A stretch of DNA of 64,000 nt from Adineta ricciae (Eukaryota > Rotifera > Eurotatoria > Adinetida > Adinetidae), in assembly GCA_905250025.1 (NCBI GenBank), contig CAJNOJ010000028.1, positions 496,001-560,000 of the forward strand, given 5' to 3'. Below are positions 32,694 to 46,700 of this stretch, piece by piece (the stretch's first letter is position 1; every line of letters begins with the position of its first letter). The notes beneath the pieces are model-generated. The model saw only the letters and a list, made by a program, of their open reading frames with translations, searched no databases and was not told where the DNA came from. The position numbers and the translations under genes were made by a program.

Positions 32694-33890
32694 TATATCT
32701 AGAAAACAAACTACGGTGGATTATTTCCCAGTTTGTCTGTTTAGTAACGACAAACTTTTTGTTTTCTTTTTCTTTCGTTTTTCTTCGTGCACTCCACATA
32801 GCTATGTGTTTAGTTTTATATAATATATGTTTGTGTTGCTGTTGTTGTTGTAGTATTTGATGTGCCTACTGTTACTGTACGAATGATTGATGTCTTTGTC
32901 TATATGAAGATCTTTAACATGATAAATATGATACGGTGAACAAGAAGAGATAGGTTCATTTCTATATAAGTATATATTTCAGATCATTGAGTTTCTTATT
33001 AGTGCTACGTCATCATATTTTGCCAGTGTTTTTTGATAAATACATGTTTGTATTCTATTTCTCGTATTTGTCAAAAGAATATCAAGCGAAAATTATGGTA
33101 AATGTATTATGAATGAGAAATTTTCATGTGTTGATAATGAATGAAATAAAAGGAAACGTTGTATTGATTTGTATATGTGAAAGTCACACCAGTAGAGCCT
33201 TGAAAATTTTCAAATATTATCAAATCATTTGCTTGCAGTTCCAAGACAAATTTTCTTAACAGTAATGAACGCCTTTCTCCAAGTGAACGATTAAAAGGCG
33301 CTACGGCTTGAAACTATCGTTTGCTCCTACTTAATCACATCATCGCATCTTTTTCTAGACGTAAATCATTCAGTGTATTGGACTTGATCAGTTACCAAAT
33401 ACTTTAGTTTGACATTTAAGCAACCTTTGCATGTGGTTTGAGGTGCGTTGCTATTAGACAAACGAAACTGCTTTTACTAACGTCGACTAACAATTTATTC
33501 GTGTTAAACTCACAAACAAAGCCTACCTTTTTCTGACTACTGCATGATTATGTGTGTTTGTTTTGATACTTACGACAGTTATTTTCAATTTGACGTATTG
33601 AATGCTTGTCATAAAAAATAAGTATGGGTATTTTGATCATAAGGAAGATAATACTTCAAATGATGTCGACAGAACCGCATATTGACGCATAATTACTCAA
33701 AACTAACCTCTTCTCATGAGATCAAATTTTATCCATATCTAATTCATTGATCATGAACTATCAAATAAATTGACTACGGTATAGTAGATTACTAAGACTC
33801 GATTTATTACAGTATTTCTTCCAATTTTTGCAATAAATACGCGTAGAACAATAGGATTGTAAATTTGTAGAAATATTCTTTCATAATCGA
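32694..33890. other. Spacer between Tudor genes 1 and 2
   Basis: AT-rich, with T-rich runs after the stop of the first gene. No coding signal seen. It holds the 3' end of one gene and the promoter of the next. Confidence 0.5.
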
Positions 33891-35856
33891 ATGTCAATAT
33901 CTTTTTCAGATATGATTTCTTCCAATGAAACGACTTCGGCAGAAGTACTCGACGATGTTGATCATCTTCTCTTCTTATGTGATCGTTTAGGCAAGCGTTT
34001 GCACCAGGTCACATCGTATGTTGATGATCTCAAACAAACATGGATCAATAAGCGAAAATCAATCGAATGTGATGCCAACATAGCATCAGCAGAGGCATTG
34101 AAAGCCTCAAAATGTCATAAGATCTTATTGCATGTTGCTGAGAAACTTGCTGTCGTCGAACTGCAAACAGAATCATTGAACGCTTTACAGTCACCGTTCT
34201 CGCCCGTGCTACCTGGTTCAACTGAGAAACGCGAAGGTGTGTTAAAACGATCAGTCAGTTGTAAATATATCTGTCATTGAATTGTTTTCGTATTCAGAAC
34301 ATACGTCGACGAATCAACGTACTAATCCTGTCTTTCCAAGTCCATCGCAGATCGCTAAAAATTCAACCGTCAATGCATTCACTCCGAGAACGTCAGCACC
34401 ATTATTTAGTGAAAACGTTCCAGCAAAACAACCTTTAGGACAGCATCAAGTACAGCCAGAATTAGCTCCTCATCGACCATTGATGGGTTCCGATACGAGT
34501 GGTTATGTTCAACAGAAGTTCTCCTCGCAAATATCTACTTTTCCGACAGCACAAAAACCAGTACAGAATGGTCTCGTAAATGGCTATCCAAAGCAATCAT
34601 CCAATGTGATCATTCCGCGTCCTTCGACTTTGACAGATTCTTATTCATGTATGTCTCGTGGTAGATCGCAACGATGATCGCTATTATCCACATACTTCAT
34701 CTCTCATTTCAGCTAGATCAATGATTGGTTCGACTGGAGTTCATGAAAAGGTTCGAGTTAAAATGCAAGTTATCAAGGCAGGCACTATTTGGCGTAATGC
34801 AGATATACCAATTATCGATCATCCATCGGCATTTTTTGTCTGCAATCAAGATCCACGTGTTGCTGAACAATTTCATATGATGGCAGTAGAAATGAAGTAC
34901 ATAAGAATACATTGAAACGGTTCGTACTAGCATACCGGTTTCTTGTCGTTGCTTTTTTTCAGTGCTCATTACAATAAGCCAGCAAATACAGCTTTACCAT
35001 TACAAAATCCAGCAATTGGCGACTTTTGTGTTGCTCGTTTTAGTGAAGATCAACATTGGTATCGAGCACGAGTCGTTCTTATACATAGTAGTATGTATTC
35101 TCTTCTATTCATTGCTTTTCTCTCCTAAAGGTTACGCTAGGCATTCCGAAGCTTAGCTAGTCAAGCATGAAAATAATCGGATGTGTATATTTTCTTTCAG
35201 ACGAATCAATTCTTATTGTTTTTATTGATTATGGAAATTCAGAAACGAAACCTGCAAATGAAATTTATCCAATGCAAGAAACAATATCTCACCTACCAGC
35301 TATGACTGTTGCTTGTACGTTAGCTGAGGTGAGACTTTCTTCGAATAAACTGTTTGTCATGAATCATATTTTGAATCTTCAGTCGTTTCCTCGAAATGAA
35401 AACTTTTGGACAGCAGAAGCAACTGAAATATTTAACCAATTGGTCAAAAACCGTATTGTTGAAGTACAATTTCAACAGGGCAGTGATCAGCAATGGTAAT
35501 AAAAGAGAGCCTCATATATTTTAAAACTATTTTAACCATCTGTTCATAGGCCACTTCACTTCGTCAAAGTAATGCTTGATGGGCAGGTGAATATTTTGAA
35601 AGTGTTCATTGCTCCTTTACTCCATATTTTTTATTGTAGTCAGTAGTTCAACACTCAAGATTAGCACCCTATGTAACAACAGTTCGCAATGAACAAATTG
35701 CCATGCATTTCAATGATAAACTTACATCAATGGAATATATATTGTATAATGTAGCTGTTGTTGAATCGGATATTTATAACGGTAGTGAGTAAACAATTGA
35801 CCTTCCAATGTTGTCTCGTATTCAACTGACGTCTTATTCTTTTAGCACTTCCATAA
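33891..35856 (+). CDS. Tudor-domain protein, array member 2
   Basis: Closest relative of the gene upstream. Nine exons: 33891-34236, 34298-34648, 34713-34896, 34963-35090, 35201-35328, 35383-35495, 35550-35586, 35640-35784, 35846-35856; all phases agree, giving 480 residues. The N-terminal helical segment (HLLFLCDRLGKRLHQV) resembles RLFVVCEKAKEYV of member 1. A Pro/Ser/Gln linker follows, then the SN-like strand (PSAFFVCNQDPRV). The Tudor core is IGDFCVARFSEDQHWYRARV and SILIVFIDYGNSETK, then QWPLHFVKVMLDGQ. Unlike member 1, the Tudor core is split by a phase-1 intron, with the donor after the CATAGTA ending at 35090. The last exon codes only three residues. Start: ATG at 33891; a second ATG seven codons later is equally possible. 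Likely an sDMA-binding adaptor. Confidence 0.85.
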
Positions 35857-38800
35857 TGTATGTTGGAGACGGTATTTAGTTTGTTTACAACAACATATTT
35901 AGATATTTGTTTTTTTTTTCATTTTTCTGGAGATTGTATTCTATAAAAATTCTATGCTATTTAGATACTGATTTGATGATATGCAATGATAAAAGCCTCG
36001 ATAGCATGTATTAGTGAATTCTCTCTCGTCTCTATGTGAGTTATCTTTTTTTGAGATAATTTTGCTTTTCCATGTATGTGTATGTGCGCGTGTATGAAAA
36101 CGAAACATTCATTTTTCATTTTTCTTTCTCTTTATGTTTTTGAAAAGTCAAACTTTTTTGTTTCATGAAAAAAAGAAATAAAATAGAATAGTTATTATTG
36201 TGAAGTATAATGACACGTTTCGACGTTATCTTCGATTATCATATCATCAAATGAATAAAACGAATTGGTCGATCGTTTAGAAGATCTAGGTAGAAATCAT
36301 GCCTGCTGTTTGACCATTAACACCATCTATATATTGAAAAACGATTCTTGCCTGGAAACAACGAAAAAATAACTGCTCAGCTTTTATCAGTATTATTAAT
36401 CATTGATCTCAAAGTTTGCTTTTTAACACTAATCTCTAGGGTTCTTTTTTAGAGTAGTTCCTGATCAGTAATTTTATTGGTGCTTTTCTTAAACAATGCG
36501 TTCTTTCTTTTTTGCTGCGCTTTGAAAAACTGAAATATTTTGTAAATTTTCGAAAAATTTCCCTTTACTATTTTTTCTCAATGATACATGATCGATGAAT
36601 GCTGGACATGCGAAAAACTGTTACTACACTCGACTGTTCTTTTTCAGTATGATTTTATCTCGCACATGAATACTCCCAAAAAGCAATCATTGAATGTAGA
36701 TCAACTTTCCACGAGATGGTATACCTACTCTAGGTTCGTGGATTAGCAAAATAGGTATAGTACATGCTACTAGATTATGTTTTCTTTACGCTCTTTTATG
36801 AATGTTTCAACTTTTTCATTTTTTTCAATAAAGGCAATCCAACTGCTATGATAGCTCAATGGTATTCCCATGCAATACACGTGGAAACGACAGAACTCAA
36901 TATAATCAATAAATCTCAACTGAAAGGTATATGTAGCTACATGCGCTTACACTTGCAGCTTCCCCGATAGTTATTCGTTAGTATATGTATAAATAGCATC
37001 ATTCTTAGGCGTAGATGGTAGTTGTCGTTCTAAATCGCTGCACTTTCTCTTTGTATTAATTTCTCTAGATATAGTCTAGATGTCTTGAGTTCAAGGAAAA
37101 ATCATGCGCGAGTAACAGTCTTAGTAAATATTTCCAACATTTCGTGTAACAGCAAGTGAAAAGTTGAAACCAATTTTTGTATAGATGATGGATCATATGA
37201 AATATGGCAAGCGACAAGATTTTAGGCATGTTTTTATGGTGCGTCGCTAGTGTGCTATGTGCACTAACATTAGTGTATTACAAGGAAAATTGCTTTGCTT
37301 GGAACAAGGTAGACAAACACGCACACACAGATGATGTTGGACATTCTTGACAGCCCGATCGCTATACTTGGTATAATAATGTTGCATAATTTATGGAACC
37401 ATGTGGCTTTAACGATCATTTATATAAAACATGTATGCTTTATTCAATAAACATCGCAAAAATGTCTTGCTTTTCTCGAACTAGATGTGAGCGTATAAGG
37501 TTTCTGTCAAACGCACTTTGAGTTTTTCAAAAGACAGCAAGTATATAAGAGAAGAACACGCATTTTCGTGAACAAATTTACTGCAAACGTTAGAATTTCA
37601 AGATGTTCATAGATTTTGAAAAGTTGAAAATAACTTGTGAAGCGGTACTTTTAGTTTTACCCTTGACGAAGATGAAGTGACGAACTTACATTGAAAGAAA
37701 TAAGAAAAAAAACTAAGTAAATAATAATAATAATCGACCTTATAGAGTATGAAGGTAAACTATTTGGTCTTCTTTGCTAAGGAGAAAATATTTTTCGTTT
37801 GATTTGATTATTTGAGAATAAATAAGTTTGTATATGCTGTATTTGGTCAACAGGCTGCCACTATCTGATCAGTATGAATATTTTCGCATACAGTCAGGTT
37901 CGTCACCTTGGATCGTGTGAAAGCTTAATACTAAATAATCAGTTGGCGCATATAAAATTACTCAGATAAGTGGAAGAGAAAGAGAAGACTGTAGCTTTGA
38001 GTACGTATTAATATTGCAGTCATTCAATAAACATATGTAAAATTTGAAGAAAATATTTTGTTCTCCTTGAATAGATACGATACATTGAGTAGTTGTGATT
38101 CATTTATTGAATTAGACTTTCAATTTTAGTGTTTAGTTGATGTGAAGAATCAACGAAAGTCGAAGATCAATACGAAAACGTTTGCGTCTTTCATATTGAT
38201 TGTTCATTATTGGTCTTTATTCAATTATTTGTTCGAACGAGGATGATTAGAAAATGCATAACCGTTAATAATCTATCAAATGGGTGAAGAAAATTTAATT
38301 CTTTGAACGACTGCATTTTACAAACTGGTAGACAATGTAAGTCATATAATCTCTAGCTAAAATCGCCTGTATCTCGTACTATTCTGTTTTTCTGAACTTT
38401 TTATCATCTTTGCGGATAAAATCAAAGTGATCTCTTTTATTAACTGAGTAAACTAATTAATTATCATCGTGCGTTGTTTTTATTTGCGTGATAGAGTAGG
38501 TGACAAAAAAGTACAGACATAAAATGGATTCTATGACTGTGCGCAGTAGCTTTTATATAAATAGATGAAAAAATAATCAGCACTGAGTAAATGCGAACAC
38601 AATCAAGTAGAAATTAATCACAGTATGGTCCAGGTAGTCATTATACTGCTTATGATCCTTTGATAAATCGATGCAGATGTCAAGAGATCTTCTTAATTAC
38701 CATGAATAGTTGCTTATTGAATAAATTTTGAAGATATGAGACATTTAACACTTCCATGTTTCTTCTATAATTGAAAACATTGTTTTAATTTGTTGTATTC

Positions 38801-39394
38801 ACGAATATCTCGTCCGAAAGAAAGCTTTAATGGAAGTACACAGTTATTTTTACATTATAACATGTTTAACGCTTCATCCACAATATTTTTCTTAGTAAGA
38901 ATAACAGAACAGAAACATGTCATGAGTAGCAGTGGTCTAGAATTTTGAATAAATATAAGCTTTGCCGTGGTAAATATTCTCTGAAAAACTTCATTCCATC
39001 CGTTCTCCTTCACATAATTGTTGCACATTCAAAATAATTATACGTTGTTGAATTGCTACTCTTCTAGTTTAGATTTCTCTACTATTTCACATCAACTGCC
39101 AATGAATGTTATCTAACGCTTGATTCATGTTGTTGATTCTACTTGACTTTCGACATCACATAGTATCAATTCAATGGTATGCTATATAGTTTTGGCGAAC
39201 AGTGTATATCAAAACATTGTAATTTTTAGATATTATTCATTCGTCGATCTAATAGTCATACGTCAATTGATTTTGTATCTTGTCGTCAGTATCTGAGTTG
39301 CACTTAGTTTTAGATTGTTCAATGAATATCGATTTTTTATTAAAATAATATGAAACTCCAAGTCCGGACAATTTCAGATTGATTTGTTTTTATC
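35857..39394. other. 3.5-kb spacer between Tudor genes 2 and 3
   Basis: AT-rich with no recognisable gene. An open frame around 36764-36970 has no motif. Given the paralogous genes on both sides, a lost fourth copy might be expected here, but I could not recognise Tudor remnants by eye. Confidence 0.45.
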
Positions 39395-40742
39395 ATGAAT
39401 GGCCCGATCGAGAATAAGTTTCGTTTGGAAACTCCAAATCAACATACGCAATTAAAGCCGCCGTCGTCGTTGACTGAGTTTGCCGACAGTGGTGTGATCA
39501 GTCGTAACACACCAATATCGTCGATTGACGAAAAAAACTCAAATCACAGTCATGACAATAGCGATGATCAATCGATCACTACCGAAGTCCAATATTTGTC
39601 AAACATTCGCAAACGTATGGTATTACTTCTTCGAACCCGAAAATGCTTCCCTGTATTTCATCTTAGCGAAACTTCAATATAAGAAATGGGCTGAAAATAT
39701 GCAATATTCTAACTGCTTAGTGACCTATCTTGATCATCCATCAGCGATTTTCATACAATTAATTCAGGACGCGGAAAGATTTCAACTAATGCATCAAGAT
39801 ATGAAGTGAACATTTTCTTTTCATTTCTATTTGACATTCATCTTTTTTCCTTTTCATTATAGTCGTCATTACATGGATAATTTGAATATGTTCTCAAATA
39901 TCTCCATTCATGCTTTCAACATTGGTGATTTTTGTGTAGCATATTCAACTCGATATTTCGAATTTTTTCGCGCACGAATTTTGAATATTGATCAAACGAG
40001 TACGATATTAGTCATGACCTCACTTGATTCAACAACAAAAACATGTGAACTTTACTTCTAGAGAAACAATATTTGATAATCTATGTCGATTTTGGTAATT
40101 CCGAGTGGGTGCATTCCAAAGGTATTCGTCCTCTTCATCCTCAATTTGCCGAATTAGAAGTTCAAGGGACTCCTGTAACTCTTTCTCATGTATGATTATT
40201 ATTTATATTCGACGGCAAATGTTTTACTATATAATGTTTGGTTTCGTACAGACTCTTCCAAAGAAAGATCTGAAAACCGGGACAATTGAATGGGATACAA
40301 GTGCTGGTAGACAATGCACAAGAAAATTACGGCGATTACTGATTAAGCCTCACGGCGAGCCGTTCTTATTCGTAATTGTTAGATTTTTATCAAATGAACG
40401 TTGGTGGCCATTACCTTTTGTTGACATTAAAGTCGACGGTCAGGTATGTGTCAAATAGCGACCTCTCTTCAAAACATCTCAGAAAACGAAAATCTGAAAT
40501 CGTTTTCATGACTTCATCCAATAGAATTGATTCGAGTACAATCAATTCCGTCGTGGTTGATTACTAATTTCATTCTCATATGTGTATAGGATCTAGCTGA
40601 AATATTACATCGTGATGGTTTGGCACGTTTAACACGTAATAATAAAGATTTGAGGATGATCTATCCGAATTTTGGTAACTACCAGAATGAACATTTGATC
40701 TTTGGTTCACTATCCTCGGAACGATTGGAAAGTATGCGATAA
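39395..40742 (+). CDS. Tudor-domain protein, array member 3 (short, diverged)
   Basis: Six exons: 39395-39614, 39667-39805, 39863-39999, 40062-40189, 40252-40443, 40590-40742; all phases agree, giving 322 residues. It lacks the N-terminal helical segment of members 1 and 2. The SN-like strand (LDHPSAIFIQLIQDAERF) is followed by a Tudor core with IGDFCVAYSTRYFEFFRARI and LIIYVDFGNSEWV. The usual SED..WYRA is changed to STRYFEFFRA, so the acidic residue and the Trp are lost, while the DFGN strand is kept. It shares with member 2 the phase-1 intron inside the Tudor core and with both the phase-0 introns after VTLSH and after DGQ. It is likely a paralogue with altered binding; a non-functional copy is less likely since the frame is intact. 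Confidence 0.75.
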
Positions 40743-43700
40743 TCATCTCGAATATCGATCTATTCAGTTTATTCTCTCTCTTCCTGATTGCATCATCACA
40801 GATCGTTATCGATGAACTCACTCTAATAGTCTTCCACACATCAAATGTTGTAAGTTCATCTCTATTTGTCAAACAATTCGAATATTTGTTATTCTTTCAG
40901 TCTGACACATGATCAATTTCATAGAAAAAGCAGTTACTATCTAGTGTTTTTCTTTCTTGTTTGCTTTCTTTTTCCCTTATAATCATTCAGTGTCAGATCG
41001 ATGATAATGCAGTGATATTGATGTATTCTCTTTTTTTTTGTGTTCGTTTTTCTTTCATCTGCGAGTTACGATAACTAAGAGTGTAATAGCTGTATGTATA
41101 TGTATATGCTCATTACGTTGATCTAAGTACAAAACAGTACTGATATGCTATATATAAAACAAGATGAACAAAGTCAGTTATGTTTCAGATTTTATTTTGT
41201 TGATGCATAACAACTTTATTAACTGTATTCGTCGATCGTGAATGAAATCAACTTCCGGTTGAACATCGTGGCTGACTGCGCAAATTAAATGTAAGTAAAT
41301 CGGTAATATTAATAGACTAAGTTATGATGATCTAGATGTTTATCTAGCTTCAAATTGTTTTCACTGCCTATTTAATTGTATAGCCAAAGGTTTGTTAGTG
41401 TGCGTAATGGATTCTCTAAAAGAGTTAAAACATTGGGGATAGTAGAAAAGAATGTCAGCTTGACTATTATAAAAAAGAATTGTCAGTAATGACCGAGTTT
41501 TAGATCGAGGAAAGTAACCTTGAGGACACGAAGATGGTGATCGAAGTTCATCGATGAATTTTGCTAAGTAAGAAAGAGAAAAAGCAAATAGTAAATCATT
41601 GCGTCATTTGACTGCTATAGTCTTTGTGTTTGTGTTGTGAGTTGTAGACTAATACTCAAATCATATGCTTCAATGCTCGTTTGATATATCGAACAAGCAT
41701 ACCGAACGGTAAACGACAGTAGAAATCGCATAGACGTCTGATTAATCGATACACTAATTAATCGATTACATTATTGAGGTTTTGTCGATAATTTGTCTTT
41801 GAATTAAGGTAAAAGACAAATTGTAATGAAGCATTTGAAATATTATGTAGTATCAATCGATCTATACATTTCCTTAACATTTCTTTTGAGCCATAGAATT
41901 TGTTTTCTAATCTACATAGTTGTTATTTCCGATTGACTATGTATAAATGCGTCTCAGGCATGACCTATGTCTGATTCTTCAAGCATCTTATCTATTAATC
42001 TTCATAGCGCGAAAATGTTTTCGATACACTCGAAGTGGATTGTTGAAAGCTAGTGTCTCTATTTTCACCACTTCACAAGTAAGTGTATACCTTTGTGTCC
42101 TCCAAACTGGACGCATAAAAGCACATAAACACTCATATACGTCCTTACGTAGGACAGAATAGATTTCAGTTAATTTGACCATTCGTCCTTTTCTCTTTAT
42201 TACGATGAAAACATTTCAGGTAAATACTCTCTATCGATCAACTCCTTTTGAATAGGAAAAAGCTGAGTTCTGAGACGTCTAAGTATAGGGTTTTTGTTTT
42301 GTTCGTTCCCTTATATCAATTCTCAATGGAGTCTTTGTAATTACCTGGAAGCTTCGAGCGAACTGAACAATGAACAAGTTTTGTACCATATTCAATTATT
42401 TGCACGAATAAATCGATTATATCATAAATTGCAATTCAGATAGAATCTTAAAAGAATGACGAAATAAAATTACAAATCTGTATTTTCAATCAAGCTTCAT
42501 CATTTTCGATATTGATTGATCCGTAGAAGAGAAAGAAAGAGAGAGAGAAGAAGAGAATAATATGTAATTGCTACTTGTTACTTCAAATAGTTGAAGTACA
42601 CTTGAGTATTTTAAGTTTTTTTCTCGTTCGGGCATATAGAAATCGAGAATAACCGCTTGTCAAAATGCAAGGATGATTTTGCAATTTATCATAAACATCA
42701 AATTATAGCAAACCTAAAGTATAGTATTGAATTTCGATATTTCTTCTTCTTTCCTCATTGATCATTTTTAAGCGTGATACGAATCAGTGTGAAGCATTAG
42801 GTAAATTTAAAAATTCTCATATAGAAATTAGACTATGAACAAGTGATAGGTTGAGTGACAACTCATTCGAACCTTTGTTATTATAAATACATATGTGTGA
42901 AGAAAATTTATCGATTGATTAAATTGTTTGTTTGGATACAATTTCAATCTCGATGTATGTACAATCGAGTCCAAATTCTCGAGTCACTCAACGACAAGAG
43001 CAAGGAATGAAAAACGTTATTTTTCTTTTCTTCATCTCAAAAAGATTCAATCAGGAGAGAAATATTTAATAATAGACAAAAGATGTGTCACACATGGGGA
43101 TACTATGCTCTTCCCTCTCTTTTTTTTTGTTAACACGGCCTCGACATGTCATTGAGATTGATGTGTGACCGATAGAGTAAGAAAAAAAAAGAAGGAAGAA
43201 GCTATTGTTCTCGCATCCATCATAGTCTTAAATTGATTCTTTCCCACCGTGTAGAGGTTAATCGTCTATCATCATTTTGTACTGGGAAAAGAAGAGAAAG
43301 TGTGCAGTCATCGGTCACTCAACGTGCATGTATGATTGTAGAAGAAAGAAAGCTTCGAACATAGTTGTGAGTTCTAATTTGATATATCCGGAGAAAGAAA
43401 AAAGCGAAGGAGGGAAGAAAAAGAAGAAGAACAACGAAAGAAAGTCATAATGATGATGCAATTGCCATGCGTGTACATTGTAAATGAGAAGGGCCGAGTG
43501 TAGTAGTAGTAGTAGTCGGTCAAGTTGTTGGCCTTCATCGATTTTTCGCACAGTTGTTGTTTGCTTTTCGTTATAGACATATATCACCATGGTAAGCCTA
43601 TTATATTTGATGTTCTTGTTCATACTATCTCTCGTATATCTAGGTCGCTTAATTGTACATATATAGAAGCAATAATAATAGCAAGAACTACGACAATAAA

Positions 43701-43763
43701 AACAACAATATAACTGCTCTCTTTCTTGCTCTAGATGGACTTAATATCTGAACGAACGGATGT
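40743..43763. other. 3-kb spacer upstream of the receptor phosphatase
   Basis: AT-rich; a TAG trinucleotide run at about 43500-43516 is the only repeat noted. No gene recognised. Probably the receptor phosphatase promoter and 5' UTR. Confidence 0.5.
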
Positions 43764-46700
43764 ATGAATGACGATAAGTTATCCATGATTGTTTTCTTGG
43801 TTATTTTCTTTTATTCAACTCAATTTACAAATGGAATCGACGAGCCAGTGTTATCAACAACAACAACGATTCCTCCGACAGCAGGAGCACTGTTTCTTAA
43901 TTCGCTACCGATTGACAAACTTTTAAATCAACAATATGATAATCGTCAAATGACATCAACCCGAACGAATCCAATTCGTCCATGGAGAAAGTCAAATTCG
44001 ATTGAAATCTTAAAGAAAATGATCGCCAATCGACAACGTTTAGCAAATATTACCCGAACATCGACAACCACGACTAGTAGTACAACAAGTATGTTACAAT
44101 TTCTGTTCACATGTCAATCTCTCAAAATACAAAAGTTAAGCATCTATTTAATCTAATCCCTCTCTAAACACAAACATCAAGTCTCTATTTAGACAATAGA
44201 ATCTTTCACATTCAATAGACTAGTTTCTTTGTGACAAGTAACATAGAGAAGACAAGAAAGCTTTTCGAATTTTATATATGTCAAGAGATATTAAGCTCAG
44301 CAACATTCGATGAATCTTAAACGGAAAACAAAGACAGTGTTGCGTTTATGTAGAAGATGTTAGTCAATTTTTACATGTATTCCATTTGTTATGTTGACAG
44401 ATACTATCATCAAATGTCAATCATCTGCACAGAAATATTCTAACTTGTGATCAATTTTCATGCGATAATCTACTATATTACACGAAGAGCCTCGAATATT
44501 GTAGAAAAACATGCTTATTTTGATTGCACTTCTCGTCATAGACAACGTGCAATGTCTAATGATAATGATCTCGAGTTCTTTGTCTGCTTCTTAATGTTTG
44601 ATAATATCACAATGATCAATTCGACATTTGTACAGATTGCTTAAGATAAACGGCTTCTTCTCTGATGTTTAATTCATTATTTATTCTGAGGCTTGAAAGG
44701 TTAAATACATCAATAACATCTTCTGCATACTTAAATTTGTTTATTGACCTGCAGCATAACTTATAATTCAATGAAATATCTTTTTAGCTGTGATGAATAC
44801 GGAGCCGATTACGATAAACACAACCACTGCCACATCGATTCTCATGTCGACAACAATGATGACGATCACAGAAGCAATACCAACAACATTTTCATTGTCT
44901 AATTCCACGATTGTTGGTCGATTAAAGTCTAAAATGAATCCGACAGAATCGTCTATCACACATTCAATTACAGAAGAAGAAACGACTGCTATGATCGAGT
45001 TGAATCCGCCGACGACAACATCACAATTAGATTTCTTATTATATTCGACGTCAACATTGAAAATGAACACGTCATCCAACGCAACATTACTTGCTGTCAT
45101 TCTCGTTTGTAGTTTTACTGGTTTACTTTTCGTCACATTACTTCTCACATTCCTACTCAGGTAGTGAAAATCAATCGGAAAAAAAGCCACCAATTTCTTT
45201 GTGTTGTTTTAGACGACGTATAAGTATTGCCTATTTCAAATTACCTTGTATACATTCGTCATCGGCCACCAAAGATTCACGTGACAGTACACCATTATCC
45301 CACTCACCGATTCATGGTAAGCAAAACGAAGGATTACCTTTTGTCTGTAACGGATTAAGACGATGACGCGTGAAAGTTTCTGTTTAATTCGAAGAAAAAC
45401 AAACGTAGATAGGCAGCTAGATGAGACCTAGGAGAAACTAAGATATCAAATGGGTAATCAACGATCAACTTTAGCTGATTCATTTCATTCAGCTAACATG
45501 TCATCTCATGGTTCGAATCGAACTCGACGACAAAGATTATATTCCATTTCGACACGGAGACATCATTCATTGTCGAATATGAAACATCAACAACATTTTC
45601 GTGATAACCTATCAACAACATCAACTAATCTCTCTACAGTTTCACTCTCGACTAATAATTGTCATAGTAGGTTATTTCTATTCAAGTAGTTGTATTGTAT
45701 TTCTCTAGTTAATATCTTTTCCTGACAAAATGCATGTTCAATAATAGTTTTCTTTGAACTTACTAATTCGAATGAGAAAAACCTTCGTGATTCCTGTTTT
45801 GTTTTCTTTTCTAGGCAAATTTATCGTCCCCGATGAATTTCCAGTGGAACAGTTGTATGATATCTATATGCAGCGACATGCCTTGGATGATTTAGCGTTT
45901 GCTATTGAATTTAAAGTCAGTTGAATACGGTCGTCCGATGATGTTAACAAAAGACCAATTTTATCTTCTAGAGTATTCCAAATTTCGAAGAATTGCCATG
46001 TACGGCTGCAACTCGAACAATCGTAGCATCGAAAAATCGTTTCCTCAACATCTTACCCATTGATACCACACGAGTCATTCTCAAACTATTGAATGACGAT
46101 CCAGCTACTGATTACATCAATGGAAATTATATTTCAGTATGTGAATTGATTTCGGTTGAATCAATTGTACAAATAAAATATCATCTTACTATTTGTAGGG
46201 TTATAACTGTCCGAATAAGTTCATTGCGACTCAAGGTAAATTGAAATTGTATGAGAACTAGAAGAAAAGAATAAGTATTTAAGGTCCAAAATCGGATACA
46301 TGCGAAGATCTGTGGCGCATGATGTGGGAATTGAAATTAAAATCGATTGTTATGTTAACAAATGTCATCGAAGGAGCATCACGAATGGTAAATCTACTAG
46401 AACTGATCAAACAATAAGCATAAACTTGATTTGACCTCTGTTTAGACTAAGTGCCATCAATACTGGCCAGAACTTGGTCAAACAGTAACGTATGGTTCAT
46501 ATCGTATTACATGTTTTGATGTCATATCAGTCGGTGATTATGACAAACGTTATTTGCAACTAATGAAAGTAAATTTAATCTCGATAAAAATCGAACTTTA
46601 GCTTTACATTTTTCTTTGCTTTTTTTTGTCAAGGTAAATAGCAGTGATGAATCAGCCATGAATGCATCGTCAATTGCTCCGATTGATGATGCTGCATCTG

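Noticed and set aside
36838-36910. tRNA-like string containing TAGCTCAATGGTA
   Set aside because: Resembles an A box, but no B box (GGTTCGANTCC) or cloverleaf could be found at the right distance.
43370-43720. Short overlapping open frames on both strands before the receptor phosphatase
   Set aside because: Low-complexity (GAA/TTC-rich) sequence with no domain; more likely promoter or 5' UTR.
44768-45193. Minus-strand open frame of 141 codons
   Set aside because: Antisense shadow of the Thr/Ser-rich ectodomain and membrane segment of the receptor phosphatase.
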